From positions 1 through 64,000 of the forward strand of contig NZ_JANUGP010000023.1 in the NCBI RefSeq assembly GCF_024753135.1: a stretch of 64,000 nucleotides of DNA, written 5' to 3'. This DNA is from Streptomyces pyxinicus. Lineage in GTDB: Bacteria; Actinomycetota; Actinomycetes; Streptomycetales; Streptomycetaceae. Every line of letters begins with the position of its first letter. Within the stretch, counting starts at the first letter, position 1. A model generated the notes under the pieces. That model saw nothing but the letters and a program-made list of their open reading frames with translations. It did no database searches and was not told the DNA's origin. Below, one piece after another: positions 17,465-25,686 of the stretch. The position numbers were made by a program, and so were the translations under genes.

Positions 17465-18223
17465 ATGCCCTACGACCCGTCAGCCTTCCCGCCCTTCGCC
17501 GTCACCGTGGACCTGGTCGTGCTGACCGTGCGCCGCCACGCCCTGTGTGCGCTGGCGGTACGCCGGGGCGAACCTCCCTTCCAGGGGCGCTGGGCACTGC
17601 CCGGAGGCTTCGTGCGGGCCGACGAGGACCTGTCCCAGGCGGCGGCGCGCGAGCTGGCCGAGGAGACCGGACTGCGCGCGCACGACCCCGACGCCCCCGC
17701 CCAGGACAACGGAGCGCACCTGGAGCAGCTCGCCACCTACGGCGACCCCAAGCGCGACCCGCGTATGCGGGTGGTCAGCGTCGCCCATCTGGCGCTCGCG
17801 CCCGACCTGCCCGCACCCCGCGCCGGCGGCGACGCCAGCAACGCCCGCTGGGCGCCGGTGGAGGAACTGCTCCAGCGGGACGGCTACGGCCGTGACGGCG
17901 AACCCGTCGCCCCGCTCGCGTTCGACCACGCCCAGATTCTCGCGGACGGGGTGGAACGGGCCCGGTCCAAGATCGAGTACTCCTCGCTGGCCACCGCGTT
18001 CTGCCCGCCCGAGTTCACCGTCGGCGAGCTGCGGCGGGTCTACGAGGCGGTGTGGGCCGTAGCCCTCGACCCGCGCAACTTCCACCGCAAGGTGACCGGA
18101 ACCCCGGGCTTCCTCGTGCCCACGGGTGGGACGACCACTCGCCAGGGTGGTCGTCCGGCCCAGCTCTTCCGGGCCGGCGGCGCCACGCTGCTCAACCCGC
18201 CGATGCTGCGCCCCGAGGTCTGA
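17465..18223 (+). CDS. Nudix hydrolase with C-terminal winged helix (NrtR-like)
   Basis: A 252-aa protein. The Nudix box at residues 48-70 matches GX5EX7REUXEEXGU exactly (G48, E54, R62, E63, E66, E67), so it is likely to be catalytically active on ADP-ribose or a related nucleotide. Residues about 160-225 (FTVGELRRVYEAVW) resemble the winged-helix DNA-binding domain of NrtR regulators of NAD metabolism. It could be an ADP-ribose-sensing repressor, an enzyme or both. No NAD genes lie beside it. The ATG follows TATCAT by 6 nt, so the mRNA looks leaderless. Confidence 0.85.
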   Translation: MPYDPSAFPPFAVTVDLVVLTVRRHALCALAVRRGEPPFQGRWALPGGFVRADEDLSQAAARELAEETGLRAHDPDAPAQDNGAHLEQLATYGDPKRDPRMRVVSVAHLALAPDLPAPRAGGDASNARWAPVEELLQRDGYGRDGEPVAPLAFDHAQILADGVERARSKIEYSSLATAFCPPEFTVGELRRVYEAVWAVALDPRNFHRKVTGTPGFLVPTGGTTTRQGGRPAQLFRAGGATLLNPPMLRPEV

Positions 18224-18332
18224 GGAGCGGCGCGGACCGCCACCGAACAGCGCACGAGCCGACCAGTGGGCCTGTCCGGGTCCACCGAACGGCGTACCCG
18301 GACGCGGCGGCCCGCGCGGCTTTCAACGACAG

Positions 18333-18369
18333 AGCGCGCTATACACCAGAAAACCGGACATAGCGCGCT
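18333..18369. repeat. Operator-like 10-bp inverted repeat at the ABC-fusion promoter
   Basis: AGCGCGCTAT (18333-18342) is the exact reverse complement of ATAGCGCGCT (18360-18369), with a 17-bp spacer. The right copy lies within the perfect palindrome TAGCGCGCTA (18361-18370), and the centres are 27 bp apart. The right copy touches the putative -10 TATCTT (18369-18374). This looks like a two-site operator for a dimeric repressor. Confidence 0.6.
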
Positions 18370-18374
18370 ATCTT
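18369..18374 (+). promoter_or_regulatory. Candidate -10 hexamer of the ABC fusion gene
   Basis: TATCTT ends 7 nt before the GTG at 18382, which would make the message leaderless. It overlaps the end of the inverted repeat. Confidence 0.45.
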
Positions 18375-18381
18375 GCTGCAG

Positions 18382-20871
18382 GTGATCCAGGCCTTCGGAC
18401 TGACCAGCAACCCCCGCAAGGCGCACCCGCCCGCCGTCGATGACATCTCCTTCGAAGCGCGCGCCGGGCAGGTCACCGCGCTCCTCGGCGGTGACGGCGC
18501 GGGCAAGACGACGGCGCTCAGACTGATGCTCGAACTCCAGCCGGGCCGTGGCATCACCCACTTCCGGGGGCGCCCCCTGCATCGGATCGCCCATCCCGCA
18601 CAGGAAGTGGGTGTGCTGCTGGGTGATGTGCCGGGGCATCCGGCGCGCTCGGTCCGCGGTCATCTCCGCATGCTGTGCGCGGCCGCGGGAGTGCCCGCGC
18701 GCCGCGCCGACGAGGTCCTGGAGGCGGTCGGCCTCGTCAGCCTCCGCGAGGAGCGTCTGGGCACGCTGTCACGCGGCATGGACCGCGGTCTCGGCCTCGC
18801 CTGCGCACTGCTGCCCGACCCGCACACACTCGTCCTGGACCAGCCCACCCACGGTCTCTCCACCCGTGAGGCGCGGTGGCTGCACGGCATGCTCCGCGCC
18901 CACGCCCGCGAGGGCGGCACCGTGCTCTTCACCACCACCGACCCCAAGGAGGCCGCGCGCACGGCCGACCGGGTCGTCACCCTCGACGCCGGAAGGCTCG
19001 TCGCCGACCAGGAGGCCGCGGAGTTCGCCCGCACCCGGCTGCGTCCACGCGTGGCCGTCCGCAGCCCGCACGCGGCACGGCTCGCGGCCCTGCTCGGCAA
19101 GGAGGCCCGTACGGCCCGCCGGTCCGTGGAGGTCGTACGGGAGCAGGGCAACCGCCTCTCGGTGTACGGCAGTACGACCGCCGACATCGGCGAGATCGCC
19201 TTCCGGAACGGCATCCTGGTCCACCAACTCGCGGACGAGATCGGCGACATGGGACCGGGCGTCACGGGCACCGACGAGAAGGAGGAGCAGGCGGACGGGG
19301 GAGAGGCGGCCGAGCGCGAGTCGGCGGCGGACGTGCCCACGGGGGCCGAGGGGCGTCCTGTGGAGAGCACCGCGGAACCCGTGCCCTCGTCGGCGACGGA
19401 ATCGGCCCGCGCCGCGCTGGGGCTGCCGCCCACTCCGCCGCCTGCGGAGCAGGGCCGCGAACGAGTCGTCGCGGACTCGTCCACGCTGGAGCGGGTGGGC
19501 GCCGAGCCGGGCCGGTCGGCGGCAGAACGGCAGACCGCCGGATACGCCCTGTCGGTGGCCGAGCCGAGCCAGGTGGAGCGTGGCTCTTCGGTGGCGGACC
19601 CGAACACCCCGGCACGTGACGCCCGCCGACCGGGGCAGGGGGGCCCGGTGCGGGAGCAGGGCCCTGTGGTGTCCTCCGCGGACCACGAGCGCGGCGCGGA
19701 GGACAGCGCGGTGAGCAGTCTCGTCGCGGACGACACGACGGCGACGGTCGCTCCCGTCGGCGAGAGCCGGGCCGCCGCCGGGCTCTCCGTGCGGGAGCAC
19801 ACGCGGACCGACCGGGGGGAACTCGGCCGGACCGTTGGGCGCACGTCCCCGGCGCAGCTTGCGGAGAGCACCCCCGGCGCCGCCGCGCACGGCTCCTCCC
19901 GGACCGCTGCCGCTCCCGGAACGGGTGACGCGACGGCCCGGGGGGATGGGGGCCCCTCCGGCACCGCCACCCGCACCCGCCTCCCGGGCGCCCGCACCCC
20001 CGGCGCCCGCGCGCCGGGGCCCGGAACCACCGCGCACCCGGACACCCCGCGCACGCTCGACACCGACTCCCCGCTCCCGCCCCCCATCGCCGTCCGGCCC
20101 TCGCCGAGCCCCCTGCGCCCCCTGCGCTACGAGATCCGGCGTGCCACCGGTATCGGGACCGGCTTCCTCACCTGCGGAGCCGTGCTCGTGGTGTCCGCGA
20201 TCACGGCAGTGGTGCTGGCCCGCATCGGACACACCCCGCAGGCGCGGCTGTTCGCCGCGTGGCCGAGCCAGCTGCCGCTGCCGCCCGCCGCACTCGCGTC
20301 GGGGCTGCTGGGCGCGCTGGCCTTCGGCGACGAGTTCCGCCACCCCGCCCTGGCGGCGGACCGCGGCACCGTGCCCCGCCGCCTGGGGCTGCTGACCGCG
20401 AAACTGCTCGTCGCCGGGGCCACCGCGCTGATGCTGGCCTTCCTCACGGTGGGCTGCGACGCCGAAGTGCTCTACCTCGTATACGGACGGGAGCTGACAC
20501 AGGTTCCCGCGGACTGGCTCTCCCTGACCGCGAGTTGGTTCGGGCTGGTGACCGCCTGTGCCTGGGCCGGGGTGCTGGCGGCCGGCGTGTTCCGGTCCAC
20601 GACGGCGGGTCTGGCGGCCGTACTCGCCGTACCCGTGCTCGTCGTACCGCTCGCTCAGCTGGTGCTGCGGGGTTCGGGTGTGCGGATGGCGGCCGGGCTG
20701 CCGGTGCGGATGCGGGAGGTGCTCCTGCTCCAGTGGCCGTTCGGAGGGGACCGGTACCTGCTCGCCGTGGTGCGTGTACTCACCCAACCCGTGGGCGGGG
20801 CAATGACGTTGGCCGTCGCGGGACTGCTCTGCGCGTATGTGTTCACGATGCTGCGCACCAGGGTTCGGTGA
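18382..20871 (+). CDS. ABC transporter ATPase-permease fusion with degenerate catalytic residues
   Basis: An 829-aa protein. Residues about 1-215 are an ABC ATPase of the ABC-2 exporter type (Walker A GGDGAGKTT, signature LSRGM, Walker B LVLD). The residue after Walker B is Gln (LDQPT) instead of the catalytic Glu, and the switch His is replaced by Thr (LFTTTD). A small C-terminal ATPase subdomain ends near residue 295. Residues about 300-575 are a Ser/Thr/Ala/Pro/Glu-rich disordered linker. Residues about 580-829 hold about six membrane helices, like an ABC-2 permease. I prefer the GTG at 18382; a TTG at 18373 is also in frame. The gene lies just upstream of whiH. The substrate is unknown. 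Confidence 0.85.
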   Translation: MIQAFGLTSNPRKAHPPAVDDISFEARAGQVTALLGGDGAGKTTALRLMLELQPGRGITHFRGRPLHRIAHPAQEVGVLLGDVPGHPARSVRGHLRMLCAAAGVPARRADEVLEAVGLVSLREERLGTLSRGMDRGLGLACALLPDPHTLVLDQPTHGLSTREARWLHGMLRAHAREGGTVLFTTTDPKEAARTADRVVTLDAGRLVADQEAAEFARTRLRPRVAVRSPHAARLAALLGKEARTARRSVEVVREQGNRLSVYGSTTADIGEIAFRNGILVHQLADEIGDMGPGVTGTDEKEEQADGGEAAERESAADVPTGAEGRPVESTAEPVPSSATESARAALGLPPTPPPAEQGRERVVADSSTLERVGAEPGRSAAERQTAGYALSVAEPSQVERGSSVADPNTPARDARRPGQGGPVREQGPVVSSADHERGAEDSAVSSLVADDTTATVAPVGESRAAAGLSVREHTRTDRGELGRTVGRTSPAQLAESTPGAAAHGSSRTAAAPGTGDATARGDGGPSGTATRTRLPGARTPGARAPGPGTTAHPDTPRTLDTDSPLPPPIAVRPSPSPLRPLRYEIRRATGIGTGFLTCGAVLVVSAITAVVLARIGHTPQARLFAAWPSQLPLPPAALASGLLGALAFGDEFRHPALAADRGTVPRRLGLLTAKLLVAGATALMLAFLTVGCDAEVLYLVYGRELTQVPADWLSLTASWFGLVTACAWAGVLAAGVFRSTTAGLAAVLAVPVLVVPLAQLVLRGSGVRMAAGLPVRMREVLLLQWPFGGDRYLLAVVRVLTQPVGGAMTLAVAGLLCAYVFTMLRTRVR

Positions 20872-20914
20872 CCGCTCCGCGCATGCTTCGAAACCCACTG
20901 TGCGCACAACTCCC

Positions 20915-20941
20915 CGAAGAAAGCTCATTTCTTTCCGATAA
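20915..20941 (+). promoter_or_regulatory. Candidate sigma-WhiG promoter of whiH
   Basis: CGAA (20915-20918), exactly 15 nt, then TCCGATAA (20934-20941). This resembles the sigma-WhiG consensus TAAA-N15-GCCGATAA. whiH is a known sigma-WhiG target in S. coelicolor, so this is the expected element. The leader to the GTG would be about 85 nt. Confidence 0.6.
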
Positions 20942-21033
20942 GGCGTCAATTGCGACGGGGTGAGCGATCACCCTTTCGTGTGCTTTTCACCAAAGACCTC
21001 AAGGGAGTTGAAGACGGCGCCGACAAAGGTTCC

Positions 21034-21921
21034 GTGAGTACCCTTGCGCACACCATGATGACCGCCGCCCGCTCCGCAGACTCAGGTCTGACCGGCCCGG
21101 GCGATCTCGACCGCTACCCCTACGCCGAGGCCCCGATGGCCGACCGCGTGGGAGCGCCTTCCTGGGAGGGTGCCGAGCCGGAGTTTGGCCGCGTCGGCCG
21201 GCGCGCCACGGGCAGCCGTGGACGCGGCCTGCACGGCCAACTCGTCCAGCAGCTGGGGCAGATGATCGTATCCGGCGACCTGGGCGCGGACCGCCCGCTG
21301 GTGCCCGAGGAGATCGGCCAGCGGTTCGAGGTCTCCCGCACGGTCGTCCGCGAGTCCCTCCGCGTCCTGGAGGCCAAGGGCCTGGTCAGCGCCCGTCCGA
21401 ACGTCGGCACACGCGTGCGTCCGGTCAGCGACTGGAACCTCCTCGACCCGGACATCATCGAGTGGCGGGCCTTCGGGCCGCAGCGCGACGACCAGCGCCG
21501 TGAGCTGAGCGAGCTGCGCTGGACGATCGAGCCGCTCGCCGCGCGCCTGGCCGCCGGGCACGGCCGCGAGGAGGTGCAGCAGCGCCTGTGCGACATGGTG
21601 GAGATCATGAGCCATGCCATGGCGCAGGGCGACGCCCTGACCTTTTCACGGGCCGACAACGAGTTCCACGGGCTGCTGATCCAGATCGCGGGCAATCGCA
21701 TGCTGGAGCACCTCTCCGGCATCGTCTCGGCCGCTCTCCAGGTCTCGGGTGGACCGGTGACCGGCTGTGACCGCCCGAACGAGGCGTCCCTCGCGCAGCA
21801 CGCGCGGATCGTCGACGCCCTCGGCACCGGCGACGGCGCGGCGGCCGAGACGGCCATGCGGCAGCTGCTGGCGATCCACCCCGAGGTGGAGCGCGTGGTG
21901 CCCGCCCCGCGCGAGCACTGA
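21034..21921 (+). CDS. whiH: WhiH, GntR-family sporulation regulator
   Basis: A 295-aa FadR-subfamily GntR regulator needed for sporulation septation in aerial hyphae. A 55-residue N-terminal extension precedes the winged helix (about 63-135, with EEIGQRFEVSRTVVRESLR). The FCD effector-binding domain spans about 155-285 and keeps acidic and histidine residues typical of metal or carboxylate binding. The start is the GTG at 21034 after AAAGG; the product then matches S. coelicolor WhiH as remembered. It sits between the ABC fusion and hrdB, the order seen in other Streptomyces. A sigma-WhiG-like promoter precedes it. Confidence 0.95.
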   Translation: MSTLAHTMMTAARSADSGLTGPGDLDRYPYAEAPMADRVGAPSWEGAEPEFGRVGRRATGSRGRGLHGQLVQQLGQMIVSGDLGADRPLVPEEIGQRFEVSRTVVRESLRVLEAKGLVSARPNVGTRVRPVSDWNLLDPDIIEWRAFGPQRDDQRRELSELRWTIEPLAARLAAGHGREEVQQRLCDMVEIMSHAMAQGDALTFSRADNEFHGLLIQIAGNRMLEHLSGIVSAALQVSGGPVTGCDRPNEASLAQHARIVDALGTGDGAAAETAMRQLLAIHPEVERVVPAPREH

Positions 21922-22375
21922 CCCGCGCGGTGGCGGGCGCGGCCGCCGGGGTGCGACGTCCCCGGCGTGTTCGCGGCCTCGCCGGACCGGTTCTCGTGGT
22001 CGCGCGTCGCCTGGGCAGCGGACTCGCCGGGCCGCCGGATCCCCGGTCTCCGGCGGGTCCGGCGGGGCGATGGAGCGTACTGATGTGGTGGGTGACCGGA
22101 CCTGACGCGGCCGGTGCTCTCGCCGTGCCCCTGTCTGACCGCTTTTGAACGCTTACGGGGTGTGACTCGGGCCACGCAGATTGGGCGTAACGCTCGCGGG
22201 AACAGCGCGATGACCTAAGAGGTGACAGCCGCGGAGGGAATACGGACGCCATCACAGGCGCTGTGCATCTTCCCGGCCCCCGCCCGCGCCGTCGGCCCGT
22301 CCACGGCCGGTGGTCGGCGCCTGTCCGCAGTGGACGGTGCCGGAAGCCGTTTTCCAACGTTCCGAGAGGTTGTTC
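21922..22375. other. Upstream region of hrdB
   Basis: 454 bp without a gene. TTGAAC at 22145-22150 could be a -35 of a housekeeping promoter, but I could not find a matching -10. A candidate sigma-R promoter lies at 22237-22262. No terminator-like hairpin for whiH is obvious. Confidence 0.4.
22237..22262 (+). promoter_or_regulatory. Candidate sigma-R promoter (hrdB p2)
   Basis: GGAAT (22237-22241), 18 nt, then GCT (22260-22262), close to the sigma-R consensus GGAAT-N18-GTT with one mismatch. In S. coelicolor, hrdB has a sigma-R-dependent promoter that raises its level under thiol stress. The leader would be about 105 nt. Confidence 0.5.
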
Positions 22376-23920
22376 GTGTCGGCCAGCACATCCCGTACGC
22401 TCCCGCCGGAGATCGCCGAGTCCGTCTCTGTCATGGCGCTCATTGAGCGGGGAAAGGCTGAGGGGCAGATCGCCGGCGACGATGTGCGTCGGGCCTTCGA
22501 AGCTGACCAGATCCCGGCCACTCAGTGGAAGAACGTACTGCGCAGCCTCAACCAGATCCTTGAGGAAGAGGGTGTGACGCTGATGGTCAGTGCCGCAGAG
22601 CCCAAGCGCACCCGAAAGAGCGTCGCAGCGAAGACCCCGGCCAAGCGCACCGCCACCAAGACGGTCGCTGCCAAGGCGGTGACCACCCGGAAGGCCACGG
22701 CCAGCACCGCCGCGCCGGCCGTGCCCACCGCCCCGGGCGAGACCGCGGACCCGGCCGAGGAAGCCGTGGCCGCCAAGAAGGCCGCCGCCAAGAAGGCGAC
22801 GGCCAAGAAGACGGCCGTGAAGAAGACCGTCGCCAAGAAGACGGCCGCCAAGAAGACCACGGGCAAGAAGGACGACGGCGAGGTTCTCGAGGAAGAGGTC
22901 ATCGAGGACACCAAGGTCGCCGACGAGCCCGAGGGCACCGAGAACGCCGGCTTCGTCCTGTCCGACGAGGACGAGGACGACGCGCCCGCCCAGCAGGTCG
23001 CCGCCGCCGGTGCCACCGCCGACCCGGTCAAGGACTACCTGAAGCAGATCGGCAAGGTCCCCCTGCTCAACGCGGAGCAGGAGGTCGAGCTGGCCAAGCG
23101 CATCGAGGCGGGTCTCTTCGCCGAGGACAAGCTGGCCAACGCCGACAAGCTCGCCCCGAAGCTCAAGCGCGAGCTGGAGATCATCGCCGAGGACGGCCGC
23201 CGCGCCAAGAACCACCTGCTGGAGGCCAACCTCCGCCTGGTGGTCTCCCTGGCCAAGCGCTACACCGGCCGCGGCATGCTCTTCCTGGACCTCATCCAGG
23301 AGGGCAACCTCGGTCTGATCCGCGCGGTGGAGAAGTTCGACTACACCAAGGGCTACAAGTTCTCCACGTACGCCACTTGGTGGATCCGCCAGGCGATCAC
23401 CCGTGCCATGGCCGACCAGGCCCGCACCATCCGTATCCCGGTGCACATGGTCGAGGTCATCAACAAGCTCGCGCGCGTGCAGCGCCAGATGCTCCAGGAC
23501 CTGGGCCGCGAGCCCACCCCGGAGGAGCTGGCCAAGGAACTCGACATGACCCCGGAGAAGGTCATCGAGGTCCAGAAGTACGGTCGCGAGCCCATCTCGC
23601 TGCACACCCCCCTGGGTGAGGACGGCGACAGCGAGTTCGGTGACCTGATCGAGGACTCCGAGGCCGTCGTCCCCGCCGACGCCGTCAGCTTCACACTCCT
23701 GCAGGAGCAGCTGCACTCCGTCCTGGACACCCTGTCCGAGCGCGAGGCCGGCGTCGTGTCCATGCGCTTCGGTCTCACCGACGGTCAGCCGAAGACCCTC
23801 GACGAGATCGGCAAGGTGTACGGCGTGACGCGTGAGCGCATCCGCCAGATCGAGTCGAAGACCATGTCGAAGCTGCGCCACCCGTCGCGATCGCAGGTGC
23901 TGCGCGACTACCTCGACTAG
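22376..23920 (+). CDS. hrdB: Principal (housekeeping) RNA polymerase sigma factor HrdB
   Basis: A 514-aa group 1 sigma-70 factor that directs most vegetative transcription. Region 1.1 is at about residues 10-70. A Lys/Ala-rich repeat stretch (AAKK units, about 120-168) and an acidic stretch follow, as in Streptomyces HrdB. Regions 1.2-2.4 span about 215-355 (NLGLIRAVEKFDYTKGYKFS) and region 4.2 carries the helix-turn-helix GVTRERIRQIE near the C-terminus. The GTG at 22376 has GAGAGG upstream. It is followed by a strong terminator. Confidence 0.98.
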   Translation: MSASTSRTLPPEIAESVSVMALIERGKAEGQIAGDDVRRAFEADQIPATQWKNVLRSLNQILEEEGVTLMVSAAEPKRTRKSVAAKTPAKRTATKTVAAKAVTTRKATASTAAPAVPTAPGETADPAEEAVAAKKAAAKKATAKKTAVKKTVAKKTAAKKTTGKKDDGEVLEEEVIEDTKVADEPEGTENAGFVLSDEDEDDAPAQQVAAAGATADPVKDYLKQIGKVPLLNAEQEVELAKRIEAGLFAEDKLANADKLAPKLKRELEIIAEDGRRAKNHLLEANLRLVVSLAKRYTGRGMLFLDLIQEGNLGLIRAVEKFDYTKGYKFSTYATWWIRQAITRAMADQARTIRIPVHMVEVINKLARVQRQMLQDLGREPTPEELAKELDMTPEKVIEVQKYGREPISLHTPLGEDGDSEFGDLIEDSEAVVPADAVSFTLLQEQLHSVLDTLSEREAGVVSMRFGLTDGQPKTLDEIGKVYGVTRERIRQIESKTMSKLRHPSRSQVLRDYLD

Positions 23921-23942
23921 AACACGCTCGCACGGCCCCGAT

Positions 23943-23971
23943 GGCCCGGTTCCCCTCGCGGGAGCCGGGCC
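23943..23971 (+). terminator. Terminator of hrdB
   Basis: A 12-bp stem with one T-G pair (23943-23954 with 23960-23971), 5-nt loop, followed by TTC. It starts 23 nt after the stop codon. Confidence 0.8.
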
Positions 23972-24042
23972 TTCGTGCTGCGGGCGACAGCGCACTGGCT
24001 CACTCTGGGTTCTCCAGCAGGACCCCAGAGTGAGGAGGACGC

Positions 24043-24882
24043 ATGCGCCGTTCCGTTGCCCGGGCACTGCTCCGGCCGCTGGCCCTGGCGGCCGCCATGA
24101 CCGCCATACCCGTGTCGGGCGCGGCCCCGGCCGCCGCCGACAGTGTGGTGGTGGGCGGGTTCCCGATCGACGTCTCCCAGGCACCTTGGACGGTGGCGCT
24201 GTCCAGCCGTGACCGGTTCGGAGGTACGCGGGCGGGCCAGTTCTGCGGGGGCGTGGCGATCACACCGACAGCGGTGCTCACCGCCGCCCACTGCATGACC
24301 GACGAGGTTCTCGGGGCTCCGCCCGACCGGTCGGGTGATCTCAAGGTCATCGCGGGCCGCACCGACCTGCTGTCGACCGAAGGCGCCGAGATCGCCGTCG
24401 AGGACGTCCAGGTCAACCCGGGCTTCGACAGCGAGACGAACTCCGGGGACTTCGCTGTCCTCACCCTCGCCGAGGCGCTTCCGCAGAGCGCGGTCGTCCC
24501 CATGGCCGGCCCCGGTGACCAGGCCTACACGCCCGGTACCCGCGCCCTCGTCTCGGGCTGGGGAGACACGACCGGCGGGGGCGCCTACCCGCGCCGGCTG
24601 CACGCGGCGAACGTGAGCGTGCTCCCGGACGACCGCTGCGCCCGCGCCTATCCGGGCGGAGCCGAGGGCGCCTACCGGGCCGAGACCATGCTCTGCGCGG
24701 GCCAGGAGGAGGGTGGCCCCGACGCCTGTCAGGGCGACAGCGGCGGCCCGCTGGTGGCCGACGGGCGGCTGATCGGGCTCGTGTCGTGGGGGAGCGGCTG
24801 TGGACGCCCTGGGAGCCCGGGCGTCTACACCCGGGTCTCCGAGGTCGTGCGCGCGCTTCAGCCGGGCGCACAGGGGTCGTAG
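24043..24882 (+). CDS. Secreted trypsin-like serine protease
   Basis: A 279-aa S1-family protease. An arginine-rich start and a hydrophobic run to about residue 33 form a signal peptide, with probable cleavage after AAA before DSVVVGG; VVGG is a typical mature start. The catalytic triad is H83 (TAAHC), D136 (GDFAVL) and S233 (GDSGGP). D227 lies six residues before the serine, which predicts trypsin-like cleavage after Lys/Arg. The ATG at 24043 has GAGGA upstream. It follows the hrdB terminator and ends at a 15-bp hairpin. Confidence 0.95.
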   Translation: MRRSVARALLRPLALAAAMTAIPVSGAAPAAADSVVVGGFPIDVSQAPWTVALSSRDRFGGTRAGQFCGGVAITPTAVLTAAHCMTDEVLGAPPDRSGDLKVIAGRTDLLSTEGAEIAVEDVQVNPGFDSETNSGDFAVLTLAEALPQSAVVPMAGPGDQAYTPGTRALVSGWGDTTGGGAYPRRLHAANVSVLPDDRCARAYPGGAEGAYRAETMLCAGQEEGGPDACQGDSGGPLVADGRLIGLVSWGSGCGRPGSPGVYTRVSEVVRALQPGAQGS

Positions 24883-24936
24883 AGGCCGTGGCGAGGCCCC
24901 AGTGAGGCTCCTGGAGGCCCGCACGCGGGTATGAGC

Positions 24937-24972
24937 ACGGGCGGCCGCTCCTGGTGGGGAGCGGCCGCCCGT
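24937..24972. terminator. Terminator between the protease and the DUF7455 gene
   Basis: A perfect 15-bp stem (24937-24951 with 24958-24972) with a 6-nt loop, between convergent genes. It can act on both strands. Confidence 0.85.
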
Positions 24973-25014
24973 TCACCGGCCTGTGCCGGGGCTGGCTCGT
25001 CGTGTGTGCGAGAT

Positions 25015-25245
25015 TCAGCGCTCTTCTTCCGAAGCGGTGTTCGGAGCAGACGTCAGCCGCTCCGTCTCGTCCTGTATCTCAGCGGCGATCTTCTTGAGTT
25101 CCGGCTCGAACTTACGCCCGTGGTGGGCGCAGAAGAGCAGCTCTCCGCCGCTGAGCAGGACGACCCGCAGGTATGCCTGGGCGCCGCAGCGGTCGCAGCG
25201 GTCGGCGGCCGTCAGCGGGCTCGCGGGGGTCAGAACAGTAGTCAC
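25015..25245 (-). CDS. DUF7455 small zinc-ribbon-like protein
   Basis: A 76-aa protein with a CDRCG pair near residue 17 and a second CAHH motif near residue 40, which together could bind zinc. The helical C-terminal part (PELKKIAAEIQDETERL) is charged. The family DUF7455 is common in actinobacteria next to hrdB/parE; its function is unknown. The ATG at 25245 has AGAAGAGGCGAC upstream as a ribosome site. It is divergent from parE. Confidence 0.85.
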   Translation of the reverse strand: MTTVLTPASPLTAADRCDRCGAQAYLRVVLLSGGELLFCAHHGRKFEPELKKIAAEIQDETERLTSAPNTASEEER

Positions 25246-25686
25246 GTCGCCTCTTCTCTAGCTCGACGAGCTGTCGTACCAGGGTCAACATCCAACCAGC
25301 CCGAAAACGTTCCCGCTCGTGGCTTTTCCTCGAAAAAGTTTTTCCGGGGCGGCTGTCTGCTGCCGGTTGGCGGCGAATGTGCCGTAGTGCGTATCTGGTG
25401 TGCTTACGGGTTCGCGCGGTCTATGGGGGGTCGGTCCTCCCGGCTGGCTTGCCGGTTGTTCATGAGGACGTGCCCGGAGCCTAAATGGTTCATGCCTCCA
25501 AGGGAACGTGATGTGTACTTCACTCCATCGAGGTATCGAACAGGTATACGAGCCTGGACTAGGGTGGGTTCCCGACGAGGGTGGCGTTACACCGGCTCTA
25601 CCAGGCCTCGGTACCCTCTGAGCGGCGACCGAAGCCGACCCCTTACCCAGAAGGGGCCATCTGAAATTCAGCGAGGAGCGAACCGC
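25246..25686. other. Upstream region of parE
   Basis: 441 bp without a gene, less GC-rich than its surroundings. GAAAAAGTTTTTC (25332-25344) is a perfect palindrome around one central G. No clear promoter hexamer pair or known regulator site was found. Confidence 0.4.

Noticed and set aside
25537..25550. LexA-like half site CGAACAGGTATACG upstream of parE
   Set aside because: Only one half matches the SOS consensus; the second half is too different.
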